Shown here: piece by piece, positions 15,869 to 27,915 of the stretch
How the letters are laid out: each line of letters begins with the position of its first letter
How positions within the stretch are numbered: the stretch's first letter is position 1
NCBI GenBank assembly: GCA_017440805.1
Contig: JAFSGN010000018.1
Coordinates: 1 to 64,000 of the forward strand
Direction: 5' to 3'
DNA length: 64,000 nt
Source of the DNA: Clostridia bacterium
Lineage (GTDB): Bacteria > Bacillota > Clostridia > Oscillospirales > SIG627
The notes under the pieces: model-generated
The model's input: only the letters and a program-made list of their open reading frames with translations
Databases searched by the model: none
What the model was told of the DNA's origin: nothing
Program-made: the position numbers and the translations under genes

Positions 15869-17002
15869 ATGAAAATAACTGCACAAAAGTCCACACTGAT
15901 TTCTGCAATAATGCCGGCTCTCAGAGCAGTCGCAAAAACAACCACCAATCCCGTACTTGAAACCTTTATGCTCAAAGCAGTCCGCGAAGAAGCGGAAAGT
16001 TCTCTTATAATCACGGGATACGACCTTGAAAAAGGTATCAAATGCGTAATTCCCGCAATTGTAAAAGAAGAAGGCAGTATCCTTATAAGTTCTTCAAAAC
16101 TCAGTGCAATTATAAATAACCTTCCCGAAGGTGATGTAAACATTTCCTGTGACCAGAAACTCAAAGTTAAAATTACTGCGGGAGAAAGTATTTTTGAAAT
16201 AGCAGGTATCGGTACCGAGGTTTTCCCTTCTCTTCCCGAACTTTCAGGTGACAGAGGATTCGGAATTTCCCAGGGACTTCTTAAAAGAATGACAAAACAG
16301 ACTGCATTCGCCGCATCCCAGATTGAAAATGCGGGAAAACCATTTATGAAGGGCTGTTATTTTTCAATCCGCAACGGAAAGATAAAAATTGTGGGTTGTG
16401 ACGGTTACCGTCTTGCTTTAAGAGAAGAACACCTTGATTTTGAAAAGGCGGATAAAGAACTTGACTTTATTGTTCCCGCAAAAACAATGATAAATCTTGC
16501 GGACATTCTTTCAGACAGTGAAAGTCCGGTAAATATACAACTTTCCCACAAACACATCATATTCGCCACAGAGGACTTTATTTTCTTTTCAAGACTTATC
16601 GAGGGTGAATATATGGACTATGAGCGAGCAATGCCAAAATCGCCCTCTATATTCGTTAAATTGGCACTTGATGATGTAATTGAAAGTATCAACCGCGTTG
16701 CGCTGATTGTTGACCAGAGAGCAAAGAGTCCTGTTTGCTGCTATATTGAAGAAAATGTTCTCAAACTCACCTGCACAAGTGTCAACGGTACAATAGATGA
16801 AAAAATCAAAGCCGAAACAAGCGGCGGTGACCTTGAAATAGGCTTTAACCATGTATTTCTTAAAGAAGCATTTGAAAGAGCAAGAGACTGCGGAGAAGAA
16901 TATGTAAATATTGAGTTTACCTCTGCACAGACCGGAATTCTTATAAAACCTGTGGGTGACAGCGGATTTTTGTACTTTATTCTTCCTGTCAGACTTCACT
17001 GA
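15869..17002 (+). CDS. dnaN: DNA polymerase III beta subunit (sliding clamp)
   Basis: This 377-residue three-domain clamp tethers polymerase to DNA. The N-terminus MKITAQKSTLISAIMPALRA, the loop ITGYDLEKGI, the middle domain (GCDGYRLALREEHL) and the C-terminus, which ends FLYFILPVRL, match the family. Length is typical. A GAAAGAAAGGA ribosome site precedes the ATG. It follows oriC and precedes recF by 5 bases. Confidence 0.98.
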   Translation: MKITAQKSTLISAIMPALRAVAKTTTNPVLETFMLKAVREEAESSLIITGYDLEKGIKCVIPAIVKEEGSILISSSKLSAIINNLPEGDVNISCDQKLKVKITAGESIFEIAGIGTEVFPSLPELSGDRGFGISQGLLKRMTKQTAFAASQIENAGKPFMKGCYFSIRNGKIKIVGCDGYRLALREEHLDFEKADKELDFIVPAKTMINLADILSDSESPVNIQLSHKHIIFATEDFIFFSRLIEGEYMDYERAMPKSPSIFVKLALDDVIESINRVALIVDQRAKSPVCCYIEENVLKLTCTSVNGTIDEKIKAETSGGDLEIGFNHVFLKEAFERARDCGEEYVNIEFTSAQTGILIKPVGDSGFLYFILPVRLH

Positions 17003-18100
17003 CAAATATGCAGATAAAAAGTATCCGGCTTGAGAACTTCCGGAATATTAAAAGTCAGTCGGCAGAGTTCTGCGACGGTATAAATATACTTTACGGAAAT
17101 AACGCCCAGGGAAAGACAAATCTTGTTGAGGCGGTGTATTATCTTGCCTGCGGAAAAAGTTTCCGCGGTGCAAGGGATAAAGAACTTATAATGTTCTCTG
17201 AAAAAGAAGGAAGTATTTCTTCCTGTATTTCTTCGCAAAAAGGAGAAAATGACCTTCAGGTAAAAATAAGTACGCAAAATCCCAAAGAAATATATATAAA
17301 TCGTGTCAAAATAAGCAAAATGCGTGAATTTATGGGAACTTTCAGAGCAGTTCTGTTTACTCCCGAGCATCTGAGTCTTATTAAAGGTTCGCCGTTTGAA
17401 AGAAGAAGTTTTACCGACAGTGCAATCTGTCAGTTAAAACCTAAATTTATAAGTCTGCTTTTTGAATACTCAAAAATTCTCGAACAAAGAAACGCACTTC
17501 TCAGGGCATACAGGCAAAATGACAGCCAAAACGGAGACCAGATGATAGAATACTGGAATTATATGCTTTCAAAAGACGCAGCGCTTATTATTAATCAACG
17601 CAGAGAGTATATAAAAAGGCTTGACAGTAAGGCAAAAGAATTTTACAACTCATTTTGCAACGGAAAAGAAACACTGAAAATAAGTTATTCGGGAATCCCA
17701 GATGAAATAGAAGGTCCCGGAAAAATAGAAAAATATATAACGCAGAAACTTGAAGAAAATCTTCAGTCTGATATAAAAAACGGCTCAACTTCAACCGGTC
17801 CACACAGAGATGATTTGACGGTGGAGATAGGCGGAAAACTTTCAAAACTGTACTCCTCCCAGGGACAGCAGAGATCCTGCATTCTGTCAATGAAACTTGC
17901 CGAGGGAGAGATTTCCCACGAGGAAAGCGGAGAATATCCGGTTTTTCTGTTTGATGATATACTAAGCGAACTTGACCTTGAGAGACAGGATTATATTTTA
18001 CATCAGATACACTCAAAACAGGTGTTTATCACAGGATGTATAGATTACCTTTTTGACAGTGTGAAGGGTGCAAAGAAAATTTATGTTGAAAAAGGGGTGT

Positions 18101-20468
<2,368 letters not shown>

Positions 20469-20477
20469 AGAGAAAAA

Positions 20478-21422
20478 ATGAGAATTTGTACTTTAACACT
20501 CAATCCCGCCCTTGACAGAAGTATGATTTTTGACACATTTACTGCAGGGGAACTTAACAGGGCAATATCAAGTGTAACAACGGTAGGCGGAAAAGGAATA
20601 AATGTCTCCAGAGCGTTAAAAGTGTTGGGAACAGATGCCACAGCATACGGATTTTCAGGCGGAGATAACGGCGAGGCCATGAAAAGAATGCTGAAACAGG
20701 AGGGAGTAAGTTTTAATTTTACACAAACCGACGCTCCCACAAGAATGAATATAAAAATAACTGACCGTGACGGAAACGCAACCGAGGCAAGTGAAAGCGG
20801 AGGCCCGGTAACAAAAGAAGAAACCGAAAAACTGTTTGAAAACCTTGATACACTGTTTTGCTCAGACAAAAAACCCGACTACTTCGTAATAAGCGGAAGT
20901 ATTCCCAAAGGACAGGACAGGGACATATACAAAAAAATAATAGAAAAAGCGGCAGAAAAAGACATAAAATGTGTGCTTGACTGTGACGGCGATGCCCTGA
21001 AATACGGTGTGGAGGCAATGCCTTTTCTGATAAAACCCAATAAAAAGGAACTGGAACAGTATTCGGGACACTATTTTGCAAACGATAACGAAATGATTTC
21101 CTTTGCCTGTAACCTGAGTGAAAAGTTCCGTATGAAAATAATCATTACTCTGGGAGCAGACGGAGCATATTTTGTGGATAAAGACACGGTTTACAAGACC
21201 GATGCACCAAAAGTAACTATGAAAGGTTTTACAGGGGCAGGAGATTCTTTTCTGGCATCGTTTCTTGATACATATCTTAAAACCGGAGATACAGAAACAG
21301 CACTCCGTACCGCCACAAGTTTTTCTGCAGCAAAGGTTGAACTTGAGGGAACACTTCTTCCCGATTACCAAATGGGAATAAAATATAAAGACAGCATAAA
21401 CTGCGTGAAAATCAGAGGATAA
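20478..21422 (+). CDS. 1-phosphofructokinase-family hexose kinase (PfkB; FruK/LacC-like)
   Basis: This 314-residue PfkB-fold kinase has the N-terminal LNPALDRSMIFDTFTAGELN and GGKGINVSRALKVLG. The catalytic anion-hole motif is GFTGAGDSFLASFLDTY near the C-terminus. These fit 1-phosphofructokinase (fructose-1-phosphate to fructose-1,6-bisphosphate) or tagatose-6-phosphate kinase. It starts 9 bases after gyrB, so it is probably cotranscribed. No PTS transporter or DeoR regulator is nearby, so substrate is uncertain. Its stop directly abuts the first 121-bp repeat. Confidence 0.9.
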   Translation: MRICTLTLNPALDRSMIFDTFTAGELNRAISSVTTVGGKGINVSRALKVLGTDATAYGFSGGDNGEAMKRMLKQEGVSFNFTQTDAPTRMNIKITDRDGNATEASESGGPVTKEETEKLFENLDTLFCSDKKPDYFVISGSIPKGQDRDIYKKIIEKAAEKDIKCVLDCDGDALKYGVEAMPFLIKPNKKELEQYSGHYFANDNEMISFACNLSEKFRMKIIITLGADGAYFVDKDTVYKTDAPKVTMKGFTGAGDSFLASFLDTYLKTGDTETALRTATSFSAAKVELEGTLLPDYQMGIKYKDSINCVKIRG

Positions 21423-21909
21423 AACATAGAACAAAGTAAAAACAGAGTCACAAAACAATAATAAAAATCCCCCAAAACCGAAAGTTTTTGAGGAGGGGTA
21501 TGGGAGGAAACTTTTTTCAAAAAGTTCCGCCCAAAGAAAGAAAAACATAGAACAAAGTAAAAACAGAGTCACAAAACAAAAATAAAATCCCCCAAAACCG
21601 AAAGTTTTTGAGGAGGTGTACGGGAGGAAACCTTTTTTCAAAAAGTTCCGCCCAAAGAAAGAAAAACACAGAACAAAGTAAAAACAGAGTCACAAAACAA
21701 AAATAAAATCCCCCAAGACTGAAAGTTTTTGAGGAGGGGTACGGGGAGGAAACTTTTTTCCAAAAAGTTCCGCCCAAAGAAAGAAAAACACAGAGCAAAG
21801 TAAAAACAGAGTCACAAAACAATAATAAAAATTCCCCAAGACTGAAAGTTTTTGAGGAGGGGTACGGGGAGGAAACTTTTTTCCAAAAAGTTCCGCCCCG
21901 AAAAGAAAG
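21423..21909. repeat. four tandem ~121-bp repeats between the kinase gene and gyrA
   Basis: Four near-identical units begin at 21423, 21544, 21665 and 21787 (periods 121, 121, 122). Each has AACAYAGARCAAAGTAAAAA, then a C-rich/G-rich inverted pair around CAAAACCGAAAGTTTTTGAG, and a second inverted repeat whose core is AACTTTTT-TC-AAAAAGTT flanked by GGGAGG and CCGCCC. Copies 1-2 and 3-4 differ at a few positions (for example aaaccg versus agactg before GAAAGTTT). The fourth ends at the gyrA ribosome site. The reverse strand stays open across units by chance of periodicity but has no start signal. Function unknown; the hairpins could act as transcription or processing signals between gyrB-kinase and gyrA. 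Confidence 0.95.
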
Positions 21910-21922
21910 GGAAGGCAAAGAA

Positions 21923-24514
21923 ATGATAGTAAATACAGAAGGGCAAACAATACAGGATATAGAAATTGATAAAGAGGTCAGAACTTCGTTTATTGATTAT
22001 TCAATGTCGGTAATTGTAGACAGAGCATTGCCGGATGTACGCGACGGACTTAAACCGGTACACCGCAGAATTCTGTATGCAATGTATGACGACAACCTTA
22101 CCTATGAAAAACCGTTCCGTAAATCAGCAACAACGGTAGGTAATGTGCTGGGTAAATACCATCCTCACGGAGACGCTGCGGTATATGACACAATGGTGCG
22201 TATGGCACAGCCGTTCTCGCTCAGATACCCTCTTGTAGAAGGCCACGGAAACTTTGGTAATGTAGACGGCGACGGTGCGGCAGCATACCGTTACACCGAG
22301 GCAAGAATGGCAAAAATATCCAACGAAATGCTGGTGGATATAGAAAAAGATGTAGTTGACTTTATGCCCAACTTCGACTCCAGCCAGACCGAGCCTACCG
22401 TATTGCCTGCAAGATTCCCGAATTTGCTTGTAAACGGTTCTGTAGGTATTGCCGTAGGTATGGCAACCAATATTCCATCACATAATATGAGAGAGGTAAT
22501 AGACGGAACAATCTACCTTATGGAGAACCCCGACGCCGAAGTAGCCGACATAATGCAGTATATAAAAGGACCGGATTTCCCCACCGCGGGTACAATTTAC
22601 GGCACTGCAGGTATCGCCCAGGCGTATATGACAGGAAAAGGACATATAATTATAAGGGCAAAAACCCACTTTGAAGAAAATAAAAATAAAACCTCCATTA
22701 TTGTAACCGAAATTCCTTACCAGGTTAATAAGTCAATGCTGGTATCCTCTATCGCAGACCTTGTAAAAGAAAAAAGAATAGAGGGCATTTCAGACCTTCG
22801 CGACGAATCCTCCCTTAAAACAGGAATGCGTATAGTAATCGACCTCAAACGAGACGCAAACCCGCAGATTACCCTCAATCTTCTGTATAAATATACAAGA
22901 ATGCAGGATACTTTTGCAATAAATATGCTTGCTCTTGTTGATAACGAGCCTAAAACTCTCAATCTTAAACAGATATTGTCACATTATATAAATCATCAGA
23001 TTTCGGTAGTCCGCAGAAGAACCGAATACGAACTGAAAAAGACCAAGGCAAGAAAGCATATTTATGAAGGCTATAAAATTGCCGTTGATAACATAGAGGA
23101 AGTAATAAAGACAATCCGTTCATCACGGGATATACCTGAGTCAAAGCAAAACCTGACAGAAAAATTCGGATTCAGCGAAGCACAGTCCCAGGCGATTGTG
23201 GAAATGCCTTTGGGAAGACTTTCCGGCATGGAAATCGAGAATATAATAGCAGAACTGGAACGCCTTATGGCACTTATTGAAAAACTCGAAGGAATTCTGG
23301 CAGATGAATATAAAATCCACGAAATAATCAAGCAGGACCTTCTGGAGATAGCAAGAAAGTACGGAGACGACCGCCGAACAGACATAGAAGTCAACGCAGA
23401 TGATATATTGATAGAAGACCTTATAGAAAAGCATAAATGCGTTGTAACAGTTTCCAATACAGGATATATCAAGCGTCAGCCGGTAGATACCTACCAGAGC
23501 CAGAACAGAGGCGGAAAAGGAATAACGGCAATGGGAACAAAGGAAGAGGACTATGTTACAAATCTTATTGTATCCCATAGCCATAATTATCTGTTTATGT
23601 TCTCAAACTACGGAAAACTGTATGTCAAGAAATGTTATGAAATTCCCGAAGCCTCCCGCACGGCAAAGGGAACAAACCTTGTCAATATATTGCAGATAGA
23701 AAGCGGAGAGAAGATTACTGCATTTGTATCGGGCGATAAATTGCATAACCAGGAAGCATATCTTACAATGGTAACCAAAAAAGGTGTAATCAAGAGAACT
23801 TCACTTTCCCGTTTCCGTAATATACGCCGCGGAGGAATTATAGCCATAACTCTTGACGAGGGTGATGAACTGCTGTATGTATCCAAGACAGACGGAAATA
23901 ATGATATTATGATAGCAACCTCGGGCGGAAACTGTGTAAGATTTAAAGAAAGTGCAATAAGGGAAACAGGCAGAAGTTCACGAGGAGTAAGGGCAATTAA
24001 CCTTCCCGAAGACGGAGAGGTAGTGGGAACTGCAGTATTTAACCGCGAAGAAATAGAAAACGGTACAAAGAAACTTCTCACCATTACCGAAAACGGATTT
24101 GGAAAGCAAACCGACATTGAGGAATATGCAGTTCATAACCGTGGCGGAAAGGGAATGATATGCCACAAAATCACTGAAAAGACAGGAAAACTGGCGGGAA
24201 TAGCAGGAGTAGAACAAACTGACGACATAATGCTTATTACCGACAGCGGAATAATAATAAGAACATCTGTGGAACAGATTTCCACAATAGGAAGAAACGC
24301 GTCGGGTGTTATAGTTATGAGAACCGGAAGCGATGCAAAAATAGTAAGTTTCTCCAGAATAGTAAATGACGGAGAGATTGAAAAAGAAGCGGAAAACTCC
24401 GACGAAGTGCCGGAAGATGCTAATAATATTGCACAAGACGAAGAATTGGCAGAAACCGGAAGCGAAGCAGAGGAACTGCAAGAGCAGACACAACAGGAAC
24501 AAGAACAAGAGTAA
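21923..24514 (+). CDS. gyrA: DNA gyrase subunit A
   Basis: This 863-residue subunit cuts and rejoins DNA. The catalytic Tyr region ([14 protein letters not shown]) and the quinolone region ([20 protein letters not shown]) are intact. Six-bladed C-terminal repeats carry the GyrA box QNRGGKG (near residue 530). The C-terminus has an acidic Glu/Gln-rich tail of about 50 residues. The start ATG follows AAAGGGAAGG directly downstream of the tandem repeats. gyrB and gyrA are not adjacent but separated by a kinase gene and the repeats. Confidence 0.98.
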   Translation: MIVNTEGQTIQDIEIDKEVRTSFIDYSMSVIVDRALPDVRDGLKPVHRRILYAMYDDNLTYEKPFRKSATTVGNVLGKYHPHGDAAVYDTMVRMAQPFSLRYPLVEGHGNFGNVDGDGAAAYRYTEARMAKISNEMLVDIEKDVVDFMPNFDSSQTEPTVLPARFPNLLVNGSVGIAVGMATNIPSHNMREVIDGTIYLMENPDAEVADIMQYIKGPDFPTAGTIYGTAGIAQAYMTGKGHIIIRAKTHFEENKNKTSIIVTEIPYQVNKSMLVSSIADLVKEKRIEGISDLRDESSLKTGMRIVIDLKRDANPQITLNLLYKYTRMQDTFAINMLALVDNEPKTLNLKQILSHYINHQISVVRRRTEYELKKTKARKHIYEGYKIAVDNIEEVIKTIRSSRDIPESKQNLTEKFGFSEAQSQAIVEMPLGRLSGMEIENIIAELERLMALIEKLEGILADEYKIHEIIKQDLLEIARKYGDDRRTDIEVNADDILIEDLIEKHKCVVTVSNTGYIKRQPVDTYQSQNRGGKGITAMGTKEEDYVTNLIVSHSHNYLFMFSNYGKLYVKKCYEIPEASRTAKGTNLVNILQIESGEKITAFVSGDKLHNQEAYLTMVTKKGVIKRTSLSRFRNIRRGGIIAITLDEGDELLYVSKTDGNNDIMIATSGGNCVRFKESAIRETGRSSRGVRAINLPEDGEVVGTAVFNREEIENGTKKLLTITENGFGKQTDIEEYAVHNRGGKGMICHKITEKTGKLAGIAGVEQTDDIMLITDSGIIIRTSVEQISTIGRNASGVIVMRTGSDAKIVSFSRIVNDGEIEKEAENSDEVPEDANNIAQDEELAETGSEAEELQEQTQQEQEQE

Positions 24515-24516
24515 AA

Positions 24517-24532
24517 TGTTTCACGTGAAACA
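24517..24532. other. parS: parS partition site, perfect
   Basis: TGTTTCACGTGAAACA is the exact 16-bp ParB-binding consensus palindrome. It starts 3 bases after the gyrA stop and lies about 9 kb from oriC, as expected for origin-proximal parS sites. The parA/parB genes are not in the window. Confidence 0.97.
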
Positions 24533-24544
24533 TTGAGGTAAAGA

Positions 24545-25195
24545 ATGTTTACAATGTATTTATCGGTGTTCAACGACAAAAAGTCGTTGAACACCAACAA
24601 AAACAATATACGAAGTGTGGCACTGTCCCATTACAGAGCAAAACTTGAAAACAGTATAAATAACTCACAATACAGTGATATGAGCGACATTTCGGTTATA
24701 AATATTTCTCCTTACGCGGGGATTGACATCTCTTCTGACGGCAGAAGACTTGCAAATGACATTAATAACCGTATACAAAATGGAAAATACGGCAAACCCT
24801 TTCTTGCAGACGGAAGGTTCTGCTTTTCTGTTTCTCATTCCGAAAATGTACTTGCGGTTGTGACAAGCAGTGTTAATATAGGTGTTGATTTGCAGATTGT
24901 TGAACAAAACCGTGATTTTGAAAAAATTGCGTCACGGTGGTTTAATAAGCAGGAACAGGAATTTCTTTTAAGTTCTCAGGACAAAAAGGACACATTCTAT
25001 GAAATATGGACAAGGAAAGAGGCGTATGCAAAGTTTACCGGCAAAGGTCTTTCCAGTATAACGGCAATTCCTACCGTGAAAAACGGAGAATTGTGCGACA
25101 GATTTCCGTCAGGCGTGTTTGTGTCAATGGAAAAGATTATTTCCCCCATACTTAAAGATAAAAGTTTTAAAGCAAAAGTGTTTGTTGAAGCATAA
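24545..25195 (+). CDS. 4'-phosphopantetheinyl transferase (Sfp superfamily)
   Basis: This 216-residue enzyme transfers phosphopantetheine from CoA to carrier proteins. Family motifs are FSVSHSENVLAVV (near 98), IGVDLQ (Mg-binding Asp, near 113), RWFNKQEQEFL (near 130) and YEIWTRKEAYAKFTGKGL (near 154). Start ATG follows GAGGT. Codons about 7-17 contain a perfect 13-bp inverted repeat (24565-24595). The gene lies between two parS sites and begins only 12 bases after the first. No polyketide or nonribosomal peptide genes are near, so the target is probably primary ACP or an unlinked pathway. Confidence 0.92.
   Translation: MFTMYLSVFNDKKSLNTNKNNIRSVALSHYRAKLENSINNSQYSDMSDISVINISPYAGIDISSDGRRLANDINNRIQNGKYGKPFLADGRFCFSVSHSENVLAVVTSSVNIGVDLQIVEQNRDFEKIASRWFNKQEQEFLLSSQDKKDTFYEIWTRKEAYAKFTGKGLSSITAIPTVKNGELCDRFPSGVFVSMEKIISPILKDKSFKAKVFVEA
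24565..24595. repeat. perfect 13-bp inverted repeat inside the transferase start region
   Basis: GGTGTTCAACGAC (24565-24577), loop AAAAA, then GTCGTTGAACACC (24583-24595). In RNA it would fold into a strong hairpin 20 bases after the start codon. Confidence 0.95.
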
Positions 25196-25196
25196 A

Positions 25197-25212
25197 TGTT
25201 TCATGTGAAACA
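25197..25212. other. parS: parS-like site, one mismatch
   Basis: TGTTTCATGTGAAACA differs from the parS consensus at one central base. It sits 1 base after the stop of the transferase gene, 680 bp from the perfect site. ParB commonly tolerates this central change. Confidence 0.88.
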
Positions 25213-25246
25213 TCACCGTACATAATTTATTGCCGGGGTGATAGTT

Positions 25247-25675
25247 TTGCTTAAAATCTGTATTTCTTCACATAATAATCCTCTTTTTGCTGCGGTTTGC
25301 TCTAAACTCGCAGGAAAAGCACTCATAATTGATAACTTTTCAGCCGATTGTAATATTCTTGTGCCGTCTTTGGTTACAATATTTGACGGATATGGAGATG
25401 TTTGTGTTTTGGATAGTTCCCGTCTTCAGGAACTTTCCGGAAAGGGAAAAATAGGATACGCAGTTTCCTGCGGAATGGGTGAACGGGATACCGTGAACTT
25501 TTCAAGTATAGACTTGGATAAAGCGGTTTTGTGTGTTCAGCGGGATATTAATTTCAGAAACTTTACTTTGGAACGGGGAGAGTTTCCTACATTTTACGAC
25601 CAAAATCTGACTATATGGCAAAATCTTGCGGTGTCTTTTTGCTGTATTTGTGCAGAAATTAATAAAAAGGAATGA
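25247..25675 (+). CDS. uncharacterised protein upstream of cmk
   Basis: This 142-residue protein starts at TTG 25247 with GGGGTGAT four bases upstream (an in-frame GTG at 25238 lies inside that site). I do not recognise the family. It has an alpha/beta pattern beginning LKICISSHNNPLFAAVCSKL, a motif GYAVSCGMGERDTVNFSSID near residue 72, several Cys residues and no membrane segment or signal peptide. The stop overlaps cmk's alternative start (ATGA), so it is translated in line with cmk. The SCGMGxxDTV region and the strand pattern suggest a ligand- or nucleotide-binding fold, but no function can be assigned. Confidence 0.75.
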   Translation: MLKICISSHNNPLFAAVCSKLAGKALIIDNFSADCNILVPSLVTIFDGYGDVCVLDSSRLQELSGKGKIGYAVSCGMGERDTVNFSSIDLDKAVLCVQRDINFRNFTLERGEFPTFYDQNLTIWQNLAVSFCCICAEINKKE

Positions 25676-25680
25676 AAAAT

Positions 25681-26349
25681 ATGATTAATATTGCAATAGA
25701 CGGCCCCTCCGGTGCCGGAAAAAGTTCTCTGGCAAAGGCACTTGCAAAAAAACTTGACTATATTTATGTAGATACCGGGGCGTTATACCGTGCAGTAGGT
25801 CTTTTTGTGCGTTCCAAAGAAGTGGAACCTACAAATATGGCGGAGGTTGAGAAACTTCTTCCTCTTATCAGTCTGGAGTTGGATTATGAAAACGGTGTTC
25901 AGACGGTGTACCTTAACGGCGAAAATGTAAATGAAAAAATCCGTACTCCCGAAATGTCCATGTACGCTTCGGCAGTGTCGGCACACCCTCCCGTACGGAC
26001 ATTTTTGCTGGATTTACAAAAAAACATTGCAAAAAAACATAATGTAATAATGGACGGAAGAGACATCGGAACGGTTATTCTGCCCGACGCACAGGTGAAA
26101 ATATACCTTTTTGCAGACAATGAGAGCCGTGCAAAACGAAGATATGAGGAACTTCTGCAAAAGGGCGAAAAGGTCACTCTTGAGTCGGTTCTTGAGGAAA
26201 TGAATCTCCGCGACCATAATGACTCAACCAGAAAAACCGCCCCTGCAGTACAGGCACCCGATGCCATACCTCTTAATAACAGCCAACTTGATTTTGAGGG
26301 AACTGTTGACGCGGCACTTGAAATTATTGGGAAAGTGCTGGGAAAATAA
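25681..26349 (+). CDS. cmk: cytidylate kinase
   Basis: This 222-residue enzyme phosphorylates CMP and dCMP. P-loop GPSGAGKSSLAKALAKKL starts near residue 8, YVDTGALYRAVG binds the nucleotide, and MDGRDIGTVILPDA (near 123) is the family signature. ATG 25681 is 9 bases after AAAGGA; another ATG at 25672 touches that site. It opens the cmk-plsC-ispH-rpsA cluster seen in many Clostridia. Confidence 0.97.
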   Translation: MINIAIDGPSGAGKSSLAKALAKKLDYIYVDTGALYRAVGLFVRSKEVEPTNMAEVEKLLPLISLELDYENGVQTVYLNGENVNEKIRTPEMSMYASAVSAHPPVRTFLLDLQKNIAKKHNVIMDGRDIGTVILPDAQVKIYLFADNESRAKRRYEELLQKGEKVTLESVLEEMNLRDHNDSTRKTAPAVQAPDAIPLNNSQLDFEGTVDAALEIIGKVLGK

Positions 26350-26366
26350 ATTTTTAAGGAGTTTTT

Positions 26367-26993
26367 ATGAGTCTTCTTGTGACTTTGTCATACATAGTCA
26401 AACCGCTTGTGCAGGTTATGCTCAGACCAAAAATAAAGGGAAAAGAGAATTTTCCGGAAATTGACGGAAAACCGATAATCCTCTGTGCAAATCATATTTC
26501 AAACTGGGACCCATTTATAGTTAGCACTACATTTCCTTTGGACTGGCGATATATTTCTAAAAGTTCACTGTTCAAAGTGCCTGTTGTAGGTTGGTTTATG
26601 CGAAAAATCAAGGCAATCCCCGTGGACAGAAATTCGGCGGATGTTGTACCACTACGCACCGCTATAAGTGCCGCAAAACAGGGACAGCCGGTTATGATTT
26701 TCCCCCAGGGAAAAAGAATAACAGAAATACCCCCTTCTCCGGAGCAGGCCATAAAGGGAGTGGCACTTATTATTGCCTCCACCAATGCTACGGTTGTTCC
26801 CATGGGTATATACACAAAGGGTTATAAAGCAGGATTGTTCAAGCGGTTTTATGTGAATATCGGTCAGCCTGTTACCCCCGAAATGTATCGTAAAATTCTT
26901 GATGAAGGTGAAAAAGAAACCCGTTTTGAACGGCTTACCGACTATGTGTTCGGAAAGGTTTGCGAACTTGCAAAAAAAGATGCGGAAAATTAG
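26367..26993 (+). CDS. plsC: 1-acyl-glycerol-3-phosphate acyltransferase (PlsC family)
   Basis: This 208-residue phospholipid acyltransferase has the catalytic NHxxxxD motif as NHISNWDPF (near 44) and the glycerophosphate region as FPQGKR (near 113), where most relatives have FPEGTR. N-terminal hydrophobic residues (SLLVTLSYIVKPLVQVML) would anchor it at the membrane. A clear AAGGAG precedes the ATG. It makes phosphatidic acid from lysophosphatidic acid. The change of Glu to Gln in the second motif is worth noting but the catalytic His and Asp are present. Confidence 0.92.
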   Translation: MSLLVTLSYIVKPLVQVMLRPKIKGKENFPEIDGKPIILCANHISNWDPFIVSTTFPLDWRYISKSSLFKVPVVGWFMRKIKAIPVDRNSADVVPLRTAISAAKQGQPVMIFPQGKRITEIPPSPEQAIKGVALIIASTNATVVPMGIYTKGYKAGLFKRFYVNIGQPVTPEMYRKILDEGEKETRFERLTDYVFGKVCELAKKDAEN

Positions 26994-27033
26994 ACTTTTT
27001 TGAAATTTTCCATACAGACCGGGAGAGAACAAA

Positions 27034-27915
27034 ATGAAAATAATACAGTCCGAACTTGCGGGATTTTGCTTCGGAGTCCGTCGTGCTGTCGAGATGATAT
27101 ACAACGAAATCGAAAAAAAACCGGGCAAAATTTACACATTGGGCAAGATTATACATAACGACGACTTTAATCAGGAATTGTGCCGGAAAGGCGTCGAAAT
27201 TATAAGCGAGGATATGCTGGACACCATTGACCCTTCGGATTCGGTGGTTATACTCAGAGCACACGGCTCTCTTGCCGAAATATACGAAAAACTGAAAAAA
27301 AGGGGCATAAGGTATGTGGATACCACCTGTCCCTATGTAGAAAAAATACAGAAAATTGCCAATTCCGAGAAGGATGAAAAAACCAATATTTTTATTATCG
27401 GAGACAAAGACCACCCCGAAATAAAAAGCATCTGCAGTTTCGCCCGCAAAGGCGTAAAATATGACAATGTAAAAGTTTTTAAGGATTCCAAAGAACTGGA
27501 AAGTTATTCACAGTTACATAACGATTTATACAACATTCGGACAATTTTGTTCGCTCAGACGACACAAAAGATTGACGAATGGAAAAATTGTTTGAAAATT
27601 GCAAAAAAACTATATACAAATCTCACGATTTTTGATACAATATGTAAAGTGACTGAAAAAAGGCAACTTGATGCGGAAACCATCTCGAAAGAGGTGGACC
27701 TTATGCTGGTAATCGGCGGAAAGGACAGTTCCAATACCTGTAAACTTGCCCAGGTCACTTCAAAAAACTGCCTGACGCGGCATATAAAAAATGCGTCGGA
27801 AATACCATACGATATTATACAGCCGGAAATGGTTGTTGGTATAACTGCCGGTGCTTCAACACCGGACAGAATTATTCAGGAGGTTATTCAAAATGTCAGA
27901 AGCAAAAAACTTTGA
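27034..27915 (+). CDS. ispH: 4-hydroxy-3-methylbut-2-enyl diphosphate reductase
   Basis: This 293-residue Fe-S enzyme makes IPP and DMAPP in the last MEP-pathway step. The three cluster Cys lie in GFCFGVRRAVEMIY (residue ~13), DTTCPYVEKI (~96) and DTICKVTEKRQ (~206). GGKDSSNTCKLAQV and AGASTPDRIIQEV complete the signature. GGGAG precedes the ATG. In many Clostridia the protein is fused to an S1 protein; here the two genes overlap by 23 bases in different frames. Confidence 0.97.
   Translation: MKIIQSELAGFCFGVRRAVEMIYNEIEKKPGKIYTLGKIIHNDDFNQELCRKGVEIISEDMLDTIDPSDSVVILRAHGSLAEIYEKLKKRGIRYVDTTCPYVEKIQKIANSEKDEKTNIFIIGDKDHPEIKSICSFARKGVKYDNVKVFKDSKELESYSQLHNDLYNIRTILFAQTTQKIDEWKNCLKIAKKLYTNLTIFDTICKVTEKRQLDAETISKEVDLMLVIGGKDSSNTCKLAQVTSKNCLTRHIKNASEIPYDIIQPEMVVGITAGASTPDRIIQEVIQNVRSKKL

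Noticed and set aside
21423-21909. CRISPR array
   Set aside because: The unit is a single 121-bp repeat with no unique spacers and no cas genes are near.
20862-21950. Long minus-strand open frames across the tandem repeats (up to 259 codons)
   Set aside because: They arise because 121-bp units stay open in several frames; they overlap the kinase and gyrA genes and lack start signals.
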